Positions 21,034 to 32,300 of a stretch of 64,000 bases of DNA are shown here, one piece after another (within the stretch, counting starts at the first letter, position 1; each line of letters starts with the position of its first letter). Made by a program: the position numbers and the translations under genes. The notes under the pieces were generated by a model. That model had not been told where the DNA came from, made no database searches, and was given only the letters and a program-made list of their open reading frames with translations. The stretch lies in NCBI GenBank assembly GCA_002049455.2, contig KV918766.1, forward strand, positions 248,001 to 312,000, in the 5' to 3' direction. This stretch comes from Porphyra umbilicalis. Taxonomy: Eukaryota > Rhodophyta > Bangiophyceae > Bangiales > Bangiaceae.

Positions 21034-22811
21034 CATGCGGCGGCGGTCAGCGGTGACCATCGGTGAGCTCGAGCGCGAGCGCGTCCTAGAAGCGGTGAAG
21101 CTGGTTCGGCGCGGCTGGAGCATCAGAATCGCCATGGACGATGTCAAACAAAACGTCGACTCGGTGGTACGCGCCTCGGTCGGGTCAATATACGGGCGCT
21201 GCACCCCCCAGTTTTGCCGGCGGCGCGAATGGGCCGCCCCACAAACCTGTCGGCGGAGCAGAAGCAAAAGCTGTCGGACGCCGTCAAGGCCTTCTAGCTG
21301 CGGGGGCTCAACATCACAAAGCTTCACCTCAGCCAGGCCGTGTCGGACATTATCTCCGACATGTCCGCGGAGGAGAAAGTCAAGTGGCCCACCGGGAGGT
21401 CGTCTGAGTCCTGGGTGCGGGGCTTGTGCGAGCGACGGCACCTCAAGCTGCGTATGAAAACCGCATCGAGAGGTGCCGCGCCAAGACATCGACCGAGGCC
21501 AACGTTGCCCGACACTTGTGTGTTTTGGCTCACCTGGTCACCAAGCACAACATCACAGCGAAGCAACTCTCGAACTGGGACAAGACGGAGTTTTCCCTCG
21601 CCGCAATGGCGGTGTCCAGATCTGAGGTGCTGGTTGACACGGAGGCGGGCCGGTCGCTGTCGTGGGGCATGTCTGTCGGCAAATAATGTGAGCACACCAC
21701 GATCGGGACGGCGGTGACCGCACGCGGGAGGGCGTACCGCCCCATAGTCATCCTTCCCGGCAAGGAGTCCAAGTATCGGGTGTTGGAGGACGGCTCTATC
21801 CTAACGCCCGAAGATGGTGAGCCGGCTGAAGCGAAGGTTCATTACAGGGACCCGACTGGGGTGGACGGAACGATAATACTCTCCTGAGTTGACGCCTACC
21901 TCAAGGAGACAGCTGACCTGTGGAACACCTGCAAGACGATGGTCGTCTTTGACGGCCACACCAGTCACCTGTCGCTACGTGTCCTCCTCCGATTGGCGCA
22001 AAGCAATGTCATCGTGCACGGACTCCCTGCTCATACGCCTCACTTCACGCAGCCACTGGACGTGTCCGTGTTTGGGCCCATGAATGGCAGCAGCAAGGGC
22101 TTGGTCAGCGCGTATGTGAACAACCCCGCCAATGTGGGCTCCAAGTTCACAGTGTACACCGCGTGCAAGCTCGTCGCCGCGGCCTACAACTCGGCCATCA
22201 CCCCCTCCAAGATCAAGTTCGGCTTTGCGCGCACGGACGTGTGGCCGGTTAACATGGCCGTATTCACCGACACGACCTGGTCCGTGAGTGCCATTTACAC
22301 TCTGACCACCGATACCGACGCCGTGGACCCGTGGCTGGACGTCCACGCGCGATTCTTGTGGCGCGGGGAGTCCCAGGCCAACAGCGTGACCGTGACGAAG
22401 ACCGGGACGGTTTTCACGGCGGCAGGTGCTCACGTCACGAGTGCCGCCGTCCTCCACGTGCTACGACAGCCGGAGGCCAACCGGGGGGAGGACGCGGAGC
22501 GAAAGCGCATCGCGGCCGCCGCGGCCGAGTAGAAGAAGACGGAGCGTGCCGCCGCCACCGAGGCAAACGCTGCTCGGCAGGCGGCGGCAGCGACCCGTCG
22601 GGCGGCCGCGGCGAGTGCCGCCGAGGAGGCGAGCCTGCACGCGGCGGCCGGCTCTCGTGCCTCAGTTCGTCGGCTCGCGCGCCCCCTCCGCGAAAGGCGC
22701 GCCATTGCGAAGCAGCGGGCGGTCGATCGATCCTTCGGAGCAAGAGAGGGCAGGGGAATTCACGTGCTGCGTGCTCGGAAGCAGCACAGGAGTGTGAGAG
22801 TGCTGTCTTGA
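21034..22811 (+). pseudogene. pogo/Tigger-type (DDE_1) transposase, disabled
   Basis: The N-terminal part (from ATG 21034, MRRRSAVTIGELERERVLEA) resembles a helix-turn-helix DNA-binding region and continues into GRPTNLSAEQKQKLSDAVK. The catalytic domain shows the pogo-family acidic residues: Asp in NWDKTEF (21579-21581), Asp in VVFDGHTSHLSL (21951-21953) and Asp in TQPLDVSVFGP (22059-22061). A Glu/Arg/Ala-rich tail follows. Damage includes a frame change near 21180-21200, TAG 21295-21297, a one-base loss in an A run near 21462, TAA 21684-21686, TGA 21885-21887 and TAG 22530-22532. The last frame ends at TGA 22809-22811. It belongs to the Tc1/mariner superfamily. Confidence 0.8.
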
Positions 22812-23100
22812 CGGCGTCTGCCATGCAAATCGAATGTGGCCGTCTTATGGAGCCCCGTTTTCTCCGACGTGCGCAACAAGAGTACACCTGGCGCACCGGT
22901 AGATGTGGTCTGATGCTGCACCCGCGCGGTGCGCCTTGCAGAGCGGCGGCTCCCCCACCCGCTCCGTCGGCGACGTGCGCCCCCGCCTCTGTCACACCCC
23001 CTGTCCCGGGATGTCCGTGGCAAATACACGAATGCTCCATTCGTGCATAGAGAGAGACGGTGGAGCCACCGCCGCCACCACGCCGCTTAGCGGGCCCGTC

Positions 23101-23268
23101 CAGGGGGCTAGCCACGTGTCCGCACGCAACTGGAGACAGGGAGGCGTTTCTGTTTCAGCCAACATCCAATACTTTTAAGGATTCGGCCCACCTTTTGCGC
23201 CAATCAACGTTCGCTATCCGGGGTCAAGAAGCCACGTGCTTCGACAAGCTTCGCTAATAATCAAGAAC
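23101..23268 (+). repeat. Direct repeat copy B flanking the pogo-like transposase
   Basis: Second copy of the repeat at 20431-20613, same orientation. Shared blocks include GTGTCCGCACGCAACT, TACTTTTAAGGATTCGG versus TACTTTTACAGATTCGG, and CGACAAGCTTCGCTAATAA versus its counterpart. The repeat may be a duplicated flank, an LTR-like remnant, or the end of two related elements. Confidence 0.6.
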
Positions 23269-25025
23269 ACCATAAATAACTACAATGAAGCCGAGAACAC
23301 GTGGCGGATCGGCGATCATTATCATCGGTCGCTTATCATGCAATATTATAGCCCTCACTGGGGCGTGACGGACACGTGGAGTTGCGTGGGGGTGCCGCAT
23401 GTCCGGCTGTTCGTGGCAGCCGCAGAATGAAAAAGCCGCGAGCACGCGCATCCGCAGAGAATCTTACGCCACAGCCGAAAACAGTCTGGCAACAATCTCG
23501 TGGTGTCGGTGACGTTCGCTTGGCGCGGCTCTGACAGCTGATAGAGAGCGTCCCGTGGGACCGATGGGCATCCACCCCTCCTGCCTGCCCACCGCCCGCG
23601 GTCCACGAAAGAGGCGTGGACGCGGCTCCACAACAAGCCGCCACACCCACGCGACAGTCGCTGCGTCATGATGGGGGACCTGCACGGGGCGCACCGCTGG
23701 ACGCGCGCGCGTGGGGGTGCCAACGTACGCCCCCTCACGTGCCCGCACCGGCGTCCGCGTCCTCGACCAGTGGACTCCACAGAGTGGCGGCGAGGCGACC
23801 CCACCTCAGGAACGCGCGCGGTCATTGGGCGGGCGGCTGTCAACACCCGTTCCCACCGCCGTGCCTCTGGGTGCGCCGTCGCCGCTGTCGGAGGAGGCTG
23901 CCATCGTCTCCTCTGACGTCGAGAACCCATTCGTGTTTTCTTTTCGATGGAATCATTCGATTGCCCCAGATGCGACTGGATGCCGCCGGCGATGGAAAAC
24001 CTGATCGACCGTTGTGGACACTCACAGCTAACAACCGCGTATCTGTGAAGTCTCGAATGACTTGATTTTTCTGAAGTAAATCTCGGAAAATGGTAAAAGA
24101 CGCAAGTACTTGTGACATCATCGTCGTCGCGTCATCTGGTTCGGCGCCACCCCGGTCGACATGGCTTGGTCGCGCTCGCGGTGGCAGACTGAGGGCACCG
24201 AAGAGAGTAGATCGGGACGTCAAGGGTCTTGCGTTCCGAAGTGCTCCTGAGGACCTTCTGTCGAGACAACCACTGCGCTGACGTTGGATTTTTCTCGTGC
24301 TTGAAGGTCTGCGACACTTGTAGTATGGTCGACTTTGGAGTTTCGGTGCATCAGCAAAACAGAGCTGTTGTGAGCACCAAGTTAGATCCTGTCGGCGTGG
24401 ACCCTTGGAAAGAAGACGGGTGCAACGTTAGTCTTTGATGACAGTGAGATGCACAACTCCGAGGTAGACGTAATTTGTAAGATATGCACAAGTGTTACGG
24501 AGACCGATGCAGATTTGCGGTCGCCATGTCATGTCGTGCAGGCATCGATTGTCCAATAACTCCCTGTCGTCTGTGTTTTGCTGACCACAAACGAATCAGT
24601 GAAAGCTGAAAGAACCCCGTCCCGATGTCGACTTCGATGGGTCTGTCCATGGGCAGAAAAATGCCCTTCGGACGCAATTTTTCGGGGTGCGATACGCATT
24701 CGCAATGTCGATGGGGCCCCGATGGAAAAACGGGCGAAGGAGACGACCCGCCGCTGCGCCGTCGGTCGGCCCGCGGCGGGCCTCTTCGATTGCGGCCCGC
24801 CCGGGCGCCCCGCGCTCCCGCCCCGCCCACCGACGTGCGCGCTCGCCGCGCGGCCACCGCCCCCGTCCCTGGGTGTCGCCCGTCCCTGGTGTCGGCGCGC
24901 GCACACCCCCGCCGCCGCCGCGCCGTCTGCCGCGCCGCCGCCGCCGCCGCCGCCGCCGCTCCCGCCGCCGCCGCCACCGCCGCCCCCCCCCCCGGGGCGC
25001 GCGTCGCCCCCCCTCCCCCCCCGCC
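23269..25025. other. Spacer upstream of the membrane-protein gene
   Basis: Mixed sequence to about 24740, then abruptly GC- and C-rich. The C-rich stretch at 24900-25020 reads Pro/Ala-rich in one frame (APSAAPPPPPPPPLPPP) and may encode the true N-terminus of the next gene if a C run is mis-sized. No other gene is recognisable. Confidence 0.35.
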
Positions 25026-26018
25026 ATGGCCCGCCTCGACGGTTGGCGGCGACCCCCCCCCCCCCCCCGGCTCCCGACGGCGGTGCGGGAGGAAGACGGC
25101 GGCGAGGGCCTCTCCAAAGGGGCCCTCACCGCCATTGTGCTCGGCTGCTTCCTCTTTGCCTTTTGCGTCGTTGCCGCCGCCGTGGCGGCCGTCGTCCTCA
25201 AGCGCCGCCGCGCGCGCGCGGTGGCGGCGGCGGCCAAGCCCCCGCCCGCCACCGCCCCCCGGCCGCGCACGTCCACGGCGTCGCGGGCGTCGGCGGCGTC
25301 GCCGACCGCCGCCGCCGTGCCGCCAATGCCGCTCGCCGCATCCTCCCCGCCGCCGCCGCCGCCGAGCCCGCCCGCCGCCGGCCGCCACGTGGGCGCCGAC
25401 GGCGCGCCGCTGTCACCGGCGGCGGTTGCGGCGGTCGCCGCCCTCGGCGGGGCGCCGCCCGCCGCCGCTGCCGCCGCGCCGCCGCCGCCGCCGCGGGACG
25501 GGGCGGCCTCGGCCATTGGCAGCAGCATCACCACGTCGGGTGGCGCGGCGGCGCCGCCCGGGGATCCGGCCGCAACCGTCTACCAGTGGTCCCCCGCGGT
25601 GGCCTACGCCGCCGCAACGGCGCCCGGTGCGGCGGGGGCGCCCCCGGGGGGCCCCCCCGTCGCCCCCGCCCACGATCCGTACGCGTACCTGCGGGGCCCG
25701 GTCGGGGGCGTCGGCGGTCCCCCGCCGCCGCCGCCCGCGCGCGCGGGCGGCGGGGCGGGGGCGGGACGGGGCTTGGACGAGACGCCCTCCTTTGGGCCCC
25801 CGCCGCCGCTGCCCGCGGAGCTGTTTGCGACGGCGGACGTGGCGGCGGCGGGCCGGCCGACGGCCGCCCTCGGGGCGGCGGCGGTGCCGCCGCTCGACGA
25901 GGCGGGCTTGCCGCCCGTCGCGAGCTTTTCCGACGGCGTCGACGTCGACGCCCTGTTTCGGCAGCCGACGGAGGAACTCGAGGCGCAAAGGAACCACGCG
26001 AGGGGGCAGGGGGTGTGA
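25026..26018 (+). CDS. Single-pass membrane protein with Ala/Pro-rich cytoplasmic tail, unknown family
   Basis: The frame opens at ATG 25026 and ends TGA at 26016-26018 (330 aa). Residues about 36-60 form one strong transmembrane segment, LTAIVLGCFLFAFCVVAAAV, followed by KRRRARAV, a positive-inside anchor that places the long C-terminal part in the cytoplasm. That tail is Ala/Pro/Gly-rich and ends in acidic peptides (FSDGVDVDALFRQPTEELEA). The N-terminal side is Pro-rich with no clear signal peptide. A 14-C run lies between the chosen ATG and the membrane segment, so the N-terminus may belong to another frame. No homologous family is recognised. Confidence 0.5.
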   Translation: MARLDGWRRPPPPPRLPTAVREEDGGEGLSKGALTAIVLGCFLFAFCVVAAAVAAVVLKRRRARAVAAAAKPPPATAPRPRTSTASRASAASPTAAAVPPMPLAASSPPPPPPSPPAAGRHVGADGAPLSPAAVAAVAALGGAPPAAAAAAPPPPPRDGAASAIGSSITTSGGAAAPPGDPAATVYQWSPAVAYAAATAPGAAGAPPGGPPVAPAHDPYAYLRGPVGGVGGPPPPPPARAGGGAGAGRGLDETPSFGPPPPLPAELFATADVAAAGRPTAALGAAAVPPLDEAGLPPVASFSDGVDVDALFRQPTEELEAQRNHARGQGV

Positions 26019-26034
26019 CGTCGCCAGGGGGGTT

Positions 26035-26053
26035 GGGGGGGGGGGGGGGGGGG
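26035..26053 (+). repeat. 19-base G run after the membrane-protein gene
   Basis: Uninterrupted G tract 17 bases beyond the TGA stop. It could form a G-quadruplex in the 3' UTR and is also a likely site of length error. Confidence 0.6.
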
Positions 26054-26079
26054 TGAGCGCCATTGTCAGACGCGTCGGT

Positions 26080-28135
26080 GTCATGTGGAGGTGCGCCGCG
26101 GAGGGGGGGGTGTGGGGGCGCGCCCGGTGGTGGACAGCTCTTCTTTTTCGGGGTTTGCTGACTTGAGCGTCGCGCGCACCGGGCACGGGGTACGGGGCGT
26201 GGGCCCGCGGCCGCGCGCGCGCGCGGGCGCGGCCGCGGTGCGCCCCGCCGAGGGCGCCGACACGCGGGTGGTGCAGGATCACGGCGCGGCCGGGGACGGT
26301 CCCCGACGCGCAGCCCGCCAGGGGCCACGGCCCGCCACCCGCACGCGCGCCCTGCAATGGGCCGACGACTGCCCGCGCGCGTCCCTCCGCGTCCACGTGG
26401 GGCTCCCCCCCGTCGCTGTCGCCTCCCCGGCGCGCCAAACTCCACCAGGCCGGGCGCCACGGGCGGCGCGTCCACGGGGCGCCCCGCCCCGTCCACCCCC
26501 TCTGCCGGCGGCGTGCCGTCCCGCCGCGTCGGCCGTGGTGTGCGAGGTGGGGAGGCCTCTGTCGCCGCCGCCCCCCCTTCCCCACCCCGCCAGCCGGCCG
26601 ACGGGGTGCCCGACGTGCTCACCGAGGGCGCCCGCCGGCGCTGTCGCCGCCGCGCCCGCCGCCCCCCCCCCGCCGGCGACCAGACGGGCGATGGGGCGGG
26701 CTCCCCCTGCACCACCGACGGCACCGCCGCCGCCGCTGCCACCCCCCCCCCCCCGCCGCCCGTGCGGCGGCCGACGCCGGTCCGACGTGCGGGGTGGGGA
26801 GCACCCGCGAGTGCGCCGCCGTTGCCGCCAATGGGGAGCGTGCGTCGGCGCCCGGCGTCTCTGCCGCGCCGCCGACGGCGGGGGGGCGCCCCGCGACAGC
26901 GCCCGCCTCGACGGCGGGTGCGCGCGGCGGCCGCGTCGACCGAGCCCCCCCCGCGGCCGCGCCATCAATGACGCGCGCGCCCCGCGGGCGCAGCCCGAGC
27001 CCCGCCGCCCGTCGACCCCGTGGCGGGGGCCGCCGACGAGGGGGCACGGGGCGGGCGCCAACGTCGGCCGCCGCGACCGCGTCATCGAGCACCGTGGCGG
27101 TGCCGCTGTCGGCGCCGCCCGCGGCGGGGGGGTCCGCGCCGCGTCGGCCCAGACGACGGCCGCGCCGAGGGTGGCCGCCCGCGGGCAGGCGCGGCCGCGC
27201 CGCCACCCCCCGCCCCGTGCGGCCATTGCCGACGGCGCCGAGCGTCTTGCCGGCCGCCGACGCACCCACCGCCGCCGACCCGTCCGAGGCACCGTCTTTG
27301 AGAGTGGCGCCGGCCACCGCCACGTGCCGCGCGCGAGCGCACCCGTGAGCGCGACCGCGTACTCTGCGGCGGCCACCCCCGCTCGCCACGCGCGCGTCGG
27401 CGGCGCGCACCCCCGCCGACCGACGCCCCGGCGACCGCGCCCGCCCCCGCACGGCCGACGGCCTCGATCGGTGGCGGCCCCGCGGCGGGCGGGCCCGCGC
27501 CCACACCCGAGCCGCCGCGCACGGTGCGCGCGTGGCCGGCGCGGGTGGCCGCCGCCCGCGTCGCGGGCGACCGCCGACACGCGGTCACGACGGGGCAGCG
27601 GCGGCGGAGGAGCGCCACGCCGCCGGCCCCCGAGCTCCTCGGGTGGGAGCACGCGCGGGGCACGGGGGGGGGGGGGAGGGGTGGCGGTCGTCGCCGGCGT
27701 GCCCGCTGACACGGAGGTGATGGCGGCGATGGCGCTCGAGGCGGGGGGGGGGGGGGGGAGTGGGGGGGGGTGCGCGCCTCGGCGCGACCGCGGCGGAAAC
27801 GGGTAGGCGCGGGCGGGTGGCGAGGAAGGACGCGGAGGGGGGGGGGGGCGACGCGCGCGGCCGGCCCCCGACGCCGCCCCAAACGCCATCGGGGCCGTGA
27901 CGGCGGCGGAGGGGACGCCCCCGAGACGTCCGGGGCGGGCAGGGAGGGCGGCCGCCAACACCGCCGCCGCGCACGCCGGCGGGGGCGGGGACGGCGGGCC
28001 CAACGGTGTTGCCACCACAGCAGCGCGGGGATGGCGGCGCAGCCGAGGCGCGCACGCCCCGTCGCGGTCGGCGGTCGGCTCGTCGGCCCCCGCACGAGGT
28101 CGCCACAGGCGCACACCCCGCCGTGGCGTGGGCAC
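26080..28135 (-). other. GC-rich coding-like region, frame unresolved
   Basis: Extreme GC content leaves long open frames on both strands. Some minus-strand pieces look protein-like, such as VAVAGATLKDGASDGSAAVG near 27300 and RATLKSANPEKEELSTTG near 26130-26180, but they sit in different frames separated by G/C runs. The longest minus frame (28135-26279) is Arg/Pro/Gly-rich with no motif. I cannot define a gene structure. A minus-strand gene convergent with the membrane-protein gene is possible. Confidence 0.25.
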
Positions 28136-28739
28136 CGCGCGCGTGGCGCGCGGGGCGTCGGCCCGCGCCCACGCGCGGTCGGCGCACGGGCGCCAATCGA
28201 AGCCCGTGATCCGTGTGGCGGGGCATGGGTCTCCCTTGGTGCTGCCTCGCGTGCCCCTCGTGAGGCGTTCTGTTCCAGTTTACCTCCAAAACACTCGCTG
28301 TCAGCAAAATCTTGGCAGCCACTGGGCCAGCCATGGTTGAAGCCCGCCAAAACAACTTTGAACATGTCGATGAAATGGGGTCCGGCCAGCGCTTCAAAAC
28401 TGCATGAATTAGAGAAGGACCCGGCCCCAAGGCTCACGTCACGGGGGTAAGAAGAGCAGTTGGGGCATGCATGCCAAGCCACTCCATACCATAACCATGT
28501 CAGTACAGTACACCGTGCAGTGTACCCACAACGCCTACAGATCAGGACGCTGCTTTTCTTGCACCGGCAACGAGGCCCTGATCTGGTGTCCAGATCCCGC
28601 ATCAAGCGACACAGTATTGAAGCTGACGAGTTGCCCGACTTTTCCGTAGCCATTTTTTCTCTCCGCGTCGGCCTGAGTTCTACGTCAGGGAGGGGTCATC
28701 ATGCGTCAAGGCCACAGGCAATGAAGTGTGAGAAATCTC
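28136..28739. other. Spacer, no gene seen
   Basis: Composition returns to mixed at about 28250. No motif, RNA gene or coding frame with neighbouring codon bias is visible. Confidence 0.4.
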
Positions 28740-28838
28740 GTAGCACCCTGTAGCACCCTGTAACAGAAACAGCGTGTAGCATCCTGCAGCACCCTGTAAC
28801 AGAAACAGCGTGTAGCACCCTGTAGTACCCTGTATCAG
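28740..28838 (+). repeat. 36-bp minisatellite, 2.75 copies
   Basis: The unit starts GTAGCACCCTGTAGCACC and ends CAGAAACAGCGT. Copies begin at 28740, 28776 and 28812, the last truncated. Each unit contains an internal doublet of GTAGCACCCT. Confidence 0.8.
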
Positions 28839-29305
28839 CTATCCATTCAGCCGGCTACTGTCGTTCAACCTATGGGCAGTGGACCGAGACCCTGTCTTGA
28901 CTTCGACCACATCGGCCAAAATTGGGAAGACAGCAATATGTACTGCGGACGATGCCGCGTTTTTTCTTTTCGGCAAGTGGCCCGTCAAAGGCGATCTGGC
29001 GCGATCAACGGGCACGACAAGTACCGTGCAGACTCTGAATTGAGGCGCGCGATGCCCAGAATTTCGACGGAACCGGGCTCTCGTCGACGGTGCCGGTGGG
29101 CGGCTCGACACACTGCGTCCCGCCAGTGTCACACTCCCGTCCGCCGCAGCCGTCGTGGGCCCCGTCTCTTTGGCGCCGACTCTGCCGCTGACGGTACACT
29201 ACCGGCGGGCGTCACTCCCATGCGCTGTGTCCTGGCACAGTCGCTCAATTTTTGACGCCTCTGCGGCGAGACACAACGGGTCACCCGCCGCACGCATCGT
29301 CAACC
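28839..29305. other. 5' flank of the P5A ATPase gene
   Basis: No competing gene. The stretch just before the start (CGTCAACCATGGGC) is a strong initiation context. No TATA-like element is obvious. Confidence 0.4.
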
Positions 29306-29339
29306 ATGGGCGACCGGCAGCCGCTGCTGGCGGCGGCCA

Positions 29340-29387
<48 letters not shown>

Positions 29388-32300
29388 GCCCCTCCCCCCC
29401 CCCCGGCGGCCCTGCATGGACCGGCAACAGCATCACAAAGCTGTCCCTGCACCGGCGGGCGGCCCTGTGGGCGCGCCTCGACACGACCCCCTTTGCGCTG
29501 CTGTACGTGGCCGTCGGCGCCGCGATTGGGCGGTGGCACCTCTCCCGCTTCACCGGCACCTTCCTCGCCGTCGTGGCGGTCGTCCTCCACGTCCTCGCGT
29601 TCCTCGCGCAGCACTGGTCGGTCGCCGCGCACACGCTCATGGCGTGGCACCGGGTGGCGCTGCCGCGCGCGGCCGCCGCGCGCGGCGTGGCGCTCGACGG
29701 CCTCCACGCGCTCGCGTCGCCGCGGGCGCACCGGGGTAAGGCGGAGCTGGTGCCCGTCGAGGTGGCGCCCGCCGGCGGCGGTGGGGGAGGAGGCGGCGGC
29801 GGTGGCGCCTCCTCGGTCATCCGCTTCCACTTTCAAAAGCGCGCCTACGAGTACGACGCGCCGACCGGGGTGTGGGTCAAGGCCGCCTACCCGGTGCGCC
29901 GCCCCGTCGATGAGTACCGCCGCGGTGGCGCGCGGGGGCTCACGACCCCGCAGGTGCACGCGGCGCTCGGGCGGTATGGGGACAACCGGCTCGACATGCC
30001 CGCGCCGACCTTCCTCGAGCTGTACAAGCAGCACCTGCTCGCGCCCTTTTTCGTCTTTCAAGTCGCCTGCGTCGGCCTGTGGATGCTCGACGAGTACTGG
30101 TACTTTGCGCTCATGACGCTGAGCATGATGTTGTTGTTTGAGGCGACGGTCGTGTTTGGGCGCCTGCGCTCCCTCCGGGAGCTGCGGGGCATGCGCAACA
30201 CGCCGCGGGATCTCCTCGTCCTCCGCAACAGCCGCTGGACGTCCGTGTCGTCGGCGACGCTCGCGCCCGGTGACATCCTCTCCCTCTGCCGCGGGGCGGG
30301 GGAGGACGAGCTCGTGCCCGCCGACGTGCTGCTCCTCGGCGGCGCGGCGGTCGTCAATGAGGCGATGCTCACGGGCGAGTCGGTGCCGCTGATGAAGGAG
30401 GCGATTGTGCCCCAGTCGGCGGCAGCCGGCGCCGCGCCGCTGGCGATCAAGGGCGACGACAAGGCGCACGTGCTCTTTGGCGGCACCCGCATCCTCACGC
30501 ACACGCCCGCCGCCGACGCGACCGGCGCCGCCGCCGCGTCGTGCGCGCTGCGGCCCCCCGACCGCGGGTGCGTGTGTTTCGTGTTGCGGACCGGCTTTGG
30601 GAGCGCGCAGGGGCGGCTGATGCGCACGATCCTCTTTTCGACGGAGCAGGTGTCGGCCAACTCGCGCGAGACGGCGCTCTTCCTCCTCTTCCTCCTCGCC
30701 TTTGCAGTGGCCGCGTCGGGCTACGTGCTGCGCGTCGGCCTCGCCGACGCGGACCGGCCCCGCTTTGAGCTCCTGCTCCACTGCGTGCTCATTGTCACCA
30801 ACGTGATGCCGCCCGAGTTGCCAATGCAGCTGGCGCTGGCCGTCAACACGTCCCTCATTGCGCTCGTGCGCGCGGCGGTGTTTTGCACGGAACCGTTCCG
30901 CATCCCGTACGCGGGCAAGATTGACATTTGTTGCTTTGACAAGACGGGCACGCTCACGACCGACACCATCCAGGCAGTCGGCCTGGCGCTGCCGCGGGCG
31001 GCGACGGCGGCGGTCGCCGACGGCCTCGACGAGGCGGACGTGCGGTTGGCCACCGACGCGGGCGACGGCGTCGCGGCAGACGTGCCGCGGGCGCCAGCGG
31101 CGGCCGCGTCCGCTGCCAATGACGCGGGCGTCTACCCGCTAGTGACCTTTGACCAGGCGTCCCGCGAGGCGGTACGGGTGCTCGCCGGCTGCCACTCGCT
31201 CGTGCACGTGGACGATGACGTGGTGGGGGATCCGCTCGAACTCGAAGCGCTCTCCGCCGTGCAGTGGCGCTACGCCCGCGGCGACACGGTCGTGCCCGTC
31301 CGCGGGGGCCTCTCGTCGGGCGCCGGCTCCCTCCGCATCGTGGCGCGGCACCGCTTCTCCTCTGCCCTCCAGCGCATGAGCGTGGTGGCGCAGGTGGAGG
31401 CGGCGCCGGGCGTGCCCGACGCGCCGCACGTGCTCGTCAAGGGGTCCCCCGAAGCCATCCGGCGGCTGCTGGCGGGCGGCACCCCGCCAGCGGGGTATGA
31501 CGAGACGGCGTCGTCGCTCGCCCGCCGCGGGCTGCGCGTCCTCGCGCTCGCCGTGCGGCGGCTCAAGCCGGGCACATCGGTGGCGACGCTGCGGCACATG
31601 GCGCGGGCGGACGTGGAGGCGGGGCTCACGTTTGTCGGCTTTGTGTGCTTTGAGTGCCCCCTCCGCGCGGACTCGCGCAAGGCTATCCGCGCGTTGAAGA
31701 AGAGCTCCCACGCTTGCACGATGATTACGGGGGACGCCACGCTGACGGCCGCGCACGTGGCGCGGCAGGTGGCGATTTCCACGCGGCGCATGCTCATCCT
31801 CGAGCTGACGCCGGCGGGGGTGGCGGCGGCGGCGGCCGCGGCCGACGCGGCGGCCGCGCAGGCGGCGGCCGCTGCCACTGCGACCGGCGGTGCCACGACG
31901 ACCGACGTGTGTGCGCCCGCGGCGGCGGTTGGGCTGACCAACGACGCTGGCGAGGAGCTCGTCGCGTGGATGTCGGCGGTGACGGGCTTGAGGAGAAAGG
32001 CCTTCTCCGTTGAGGCGGTGCCCGCCCTCGCCGCCACGTATGACCTGACCGTGTCGGGCCCGGCGCTGTCGGCGGTCGCCGCCGCCGGCGACGACGTGTG
32101 GGCGGTCACCCGCCACGTCAAGGTCTTTGCCCGCATGACGCCGATGCTCAAGGAGCGGGTGCTCTCGTCCCTTAACGCCGCCGACCTGATTACGCTCATG
32201 TGTGGGGATGGCACCAACGACGTGGGGGCGTTGAAGCAGGCGCACGTGGGCGTTGCGCTGCTGTCGGTGACCATCTCGCGGCCGGCGGCGGCGGCCAACG

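Noticed and set aside
25413-27500. Several overlapping minus- and plus-strand frames of 300-600 codons in the GC-rich block
   Set aside because: They overlap each other, are Arg/Pro/Gly-rich, and have no motifs. Only an unresolved coding-like region is reported.
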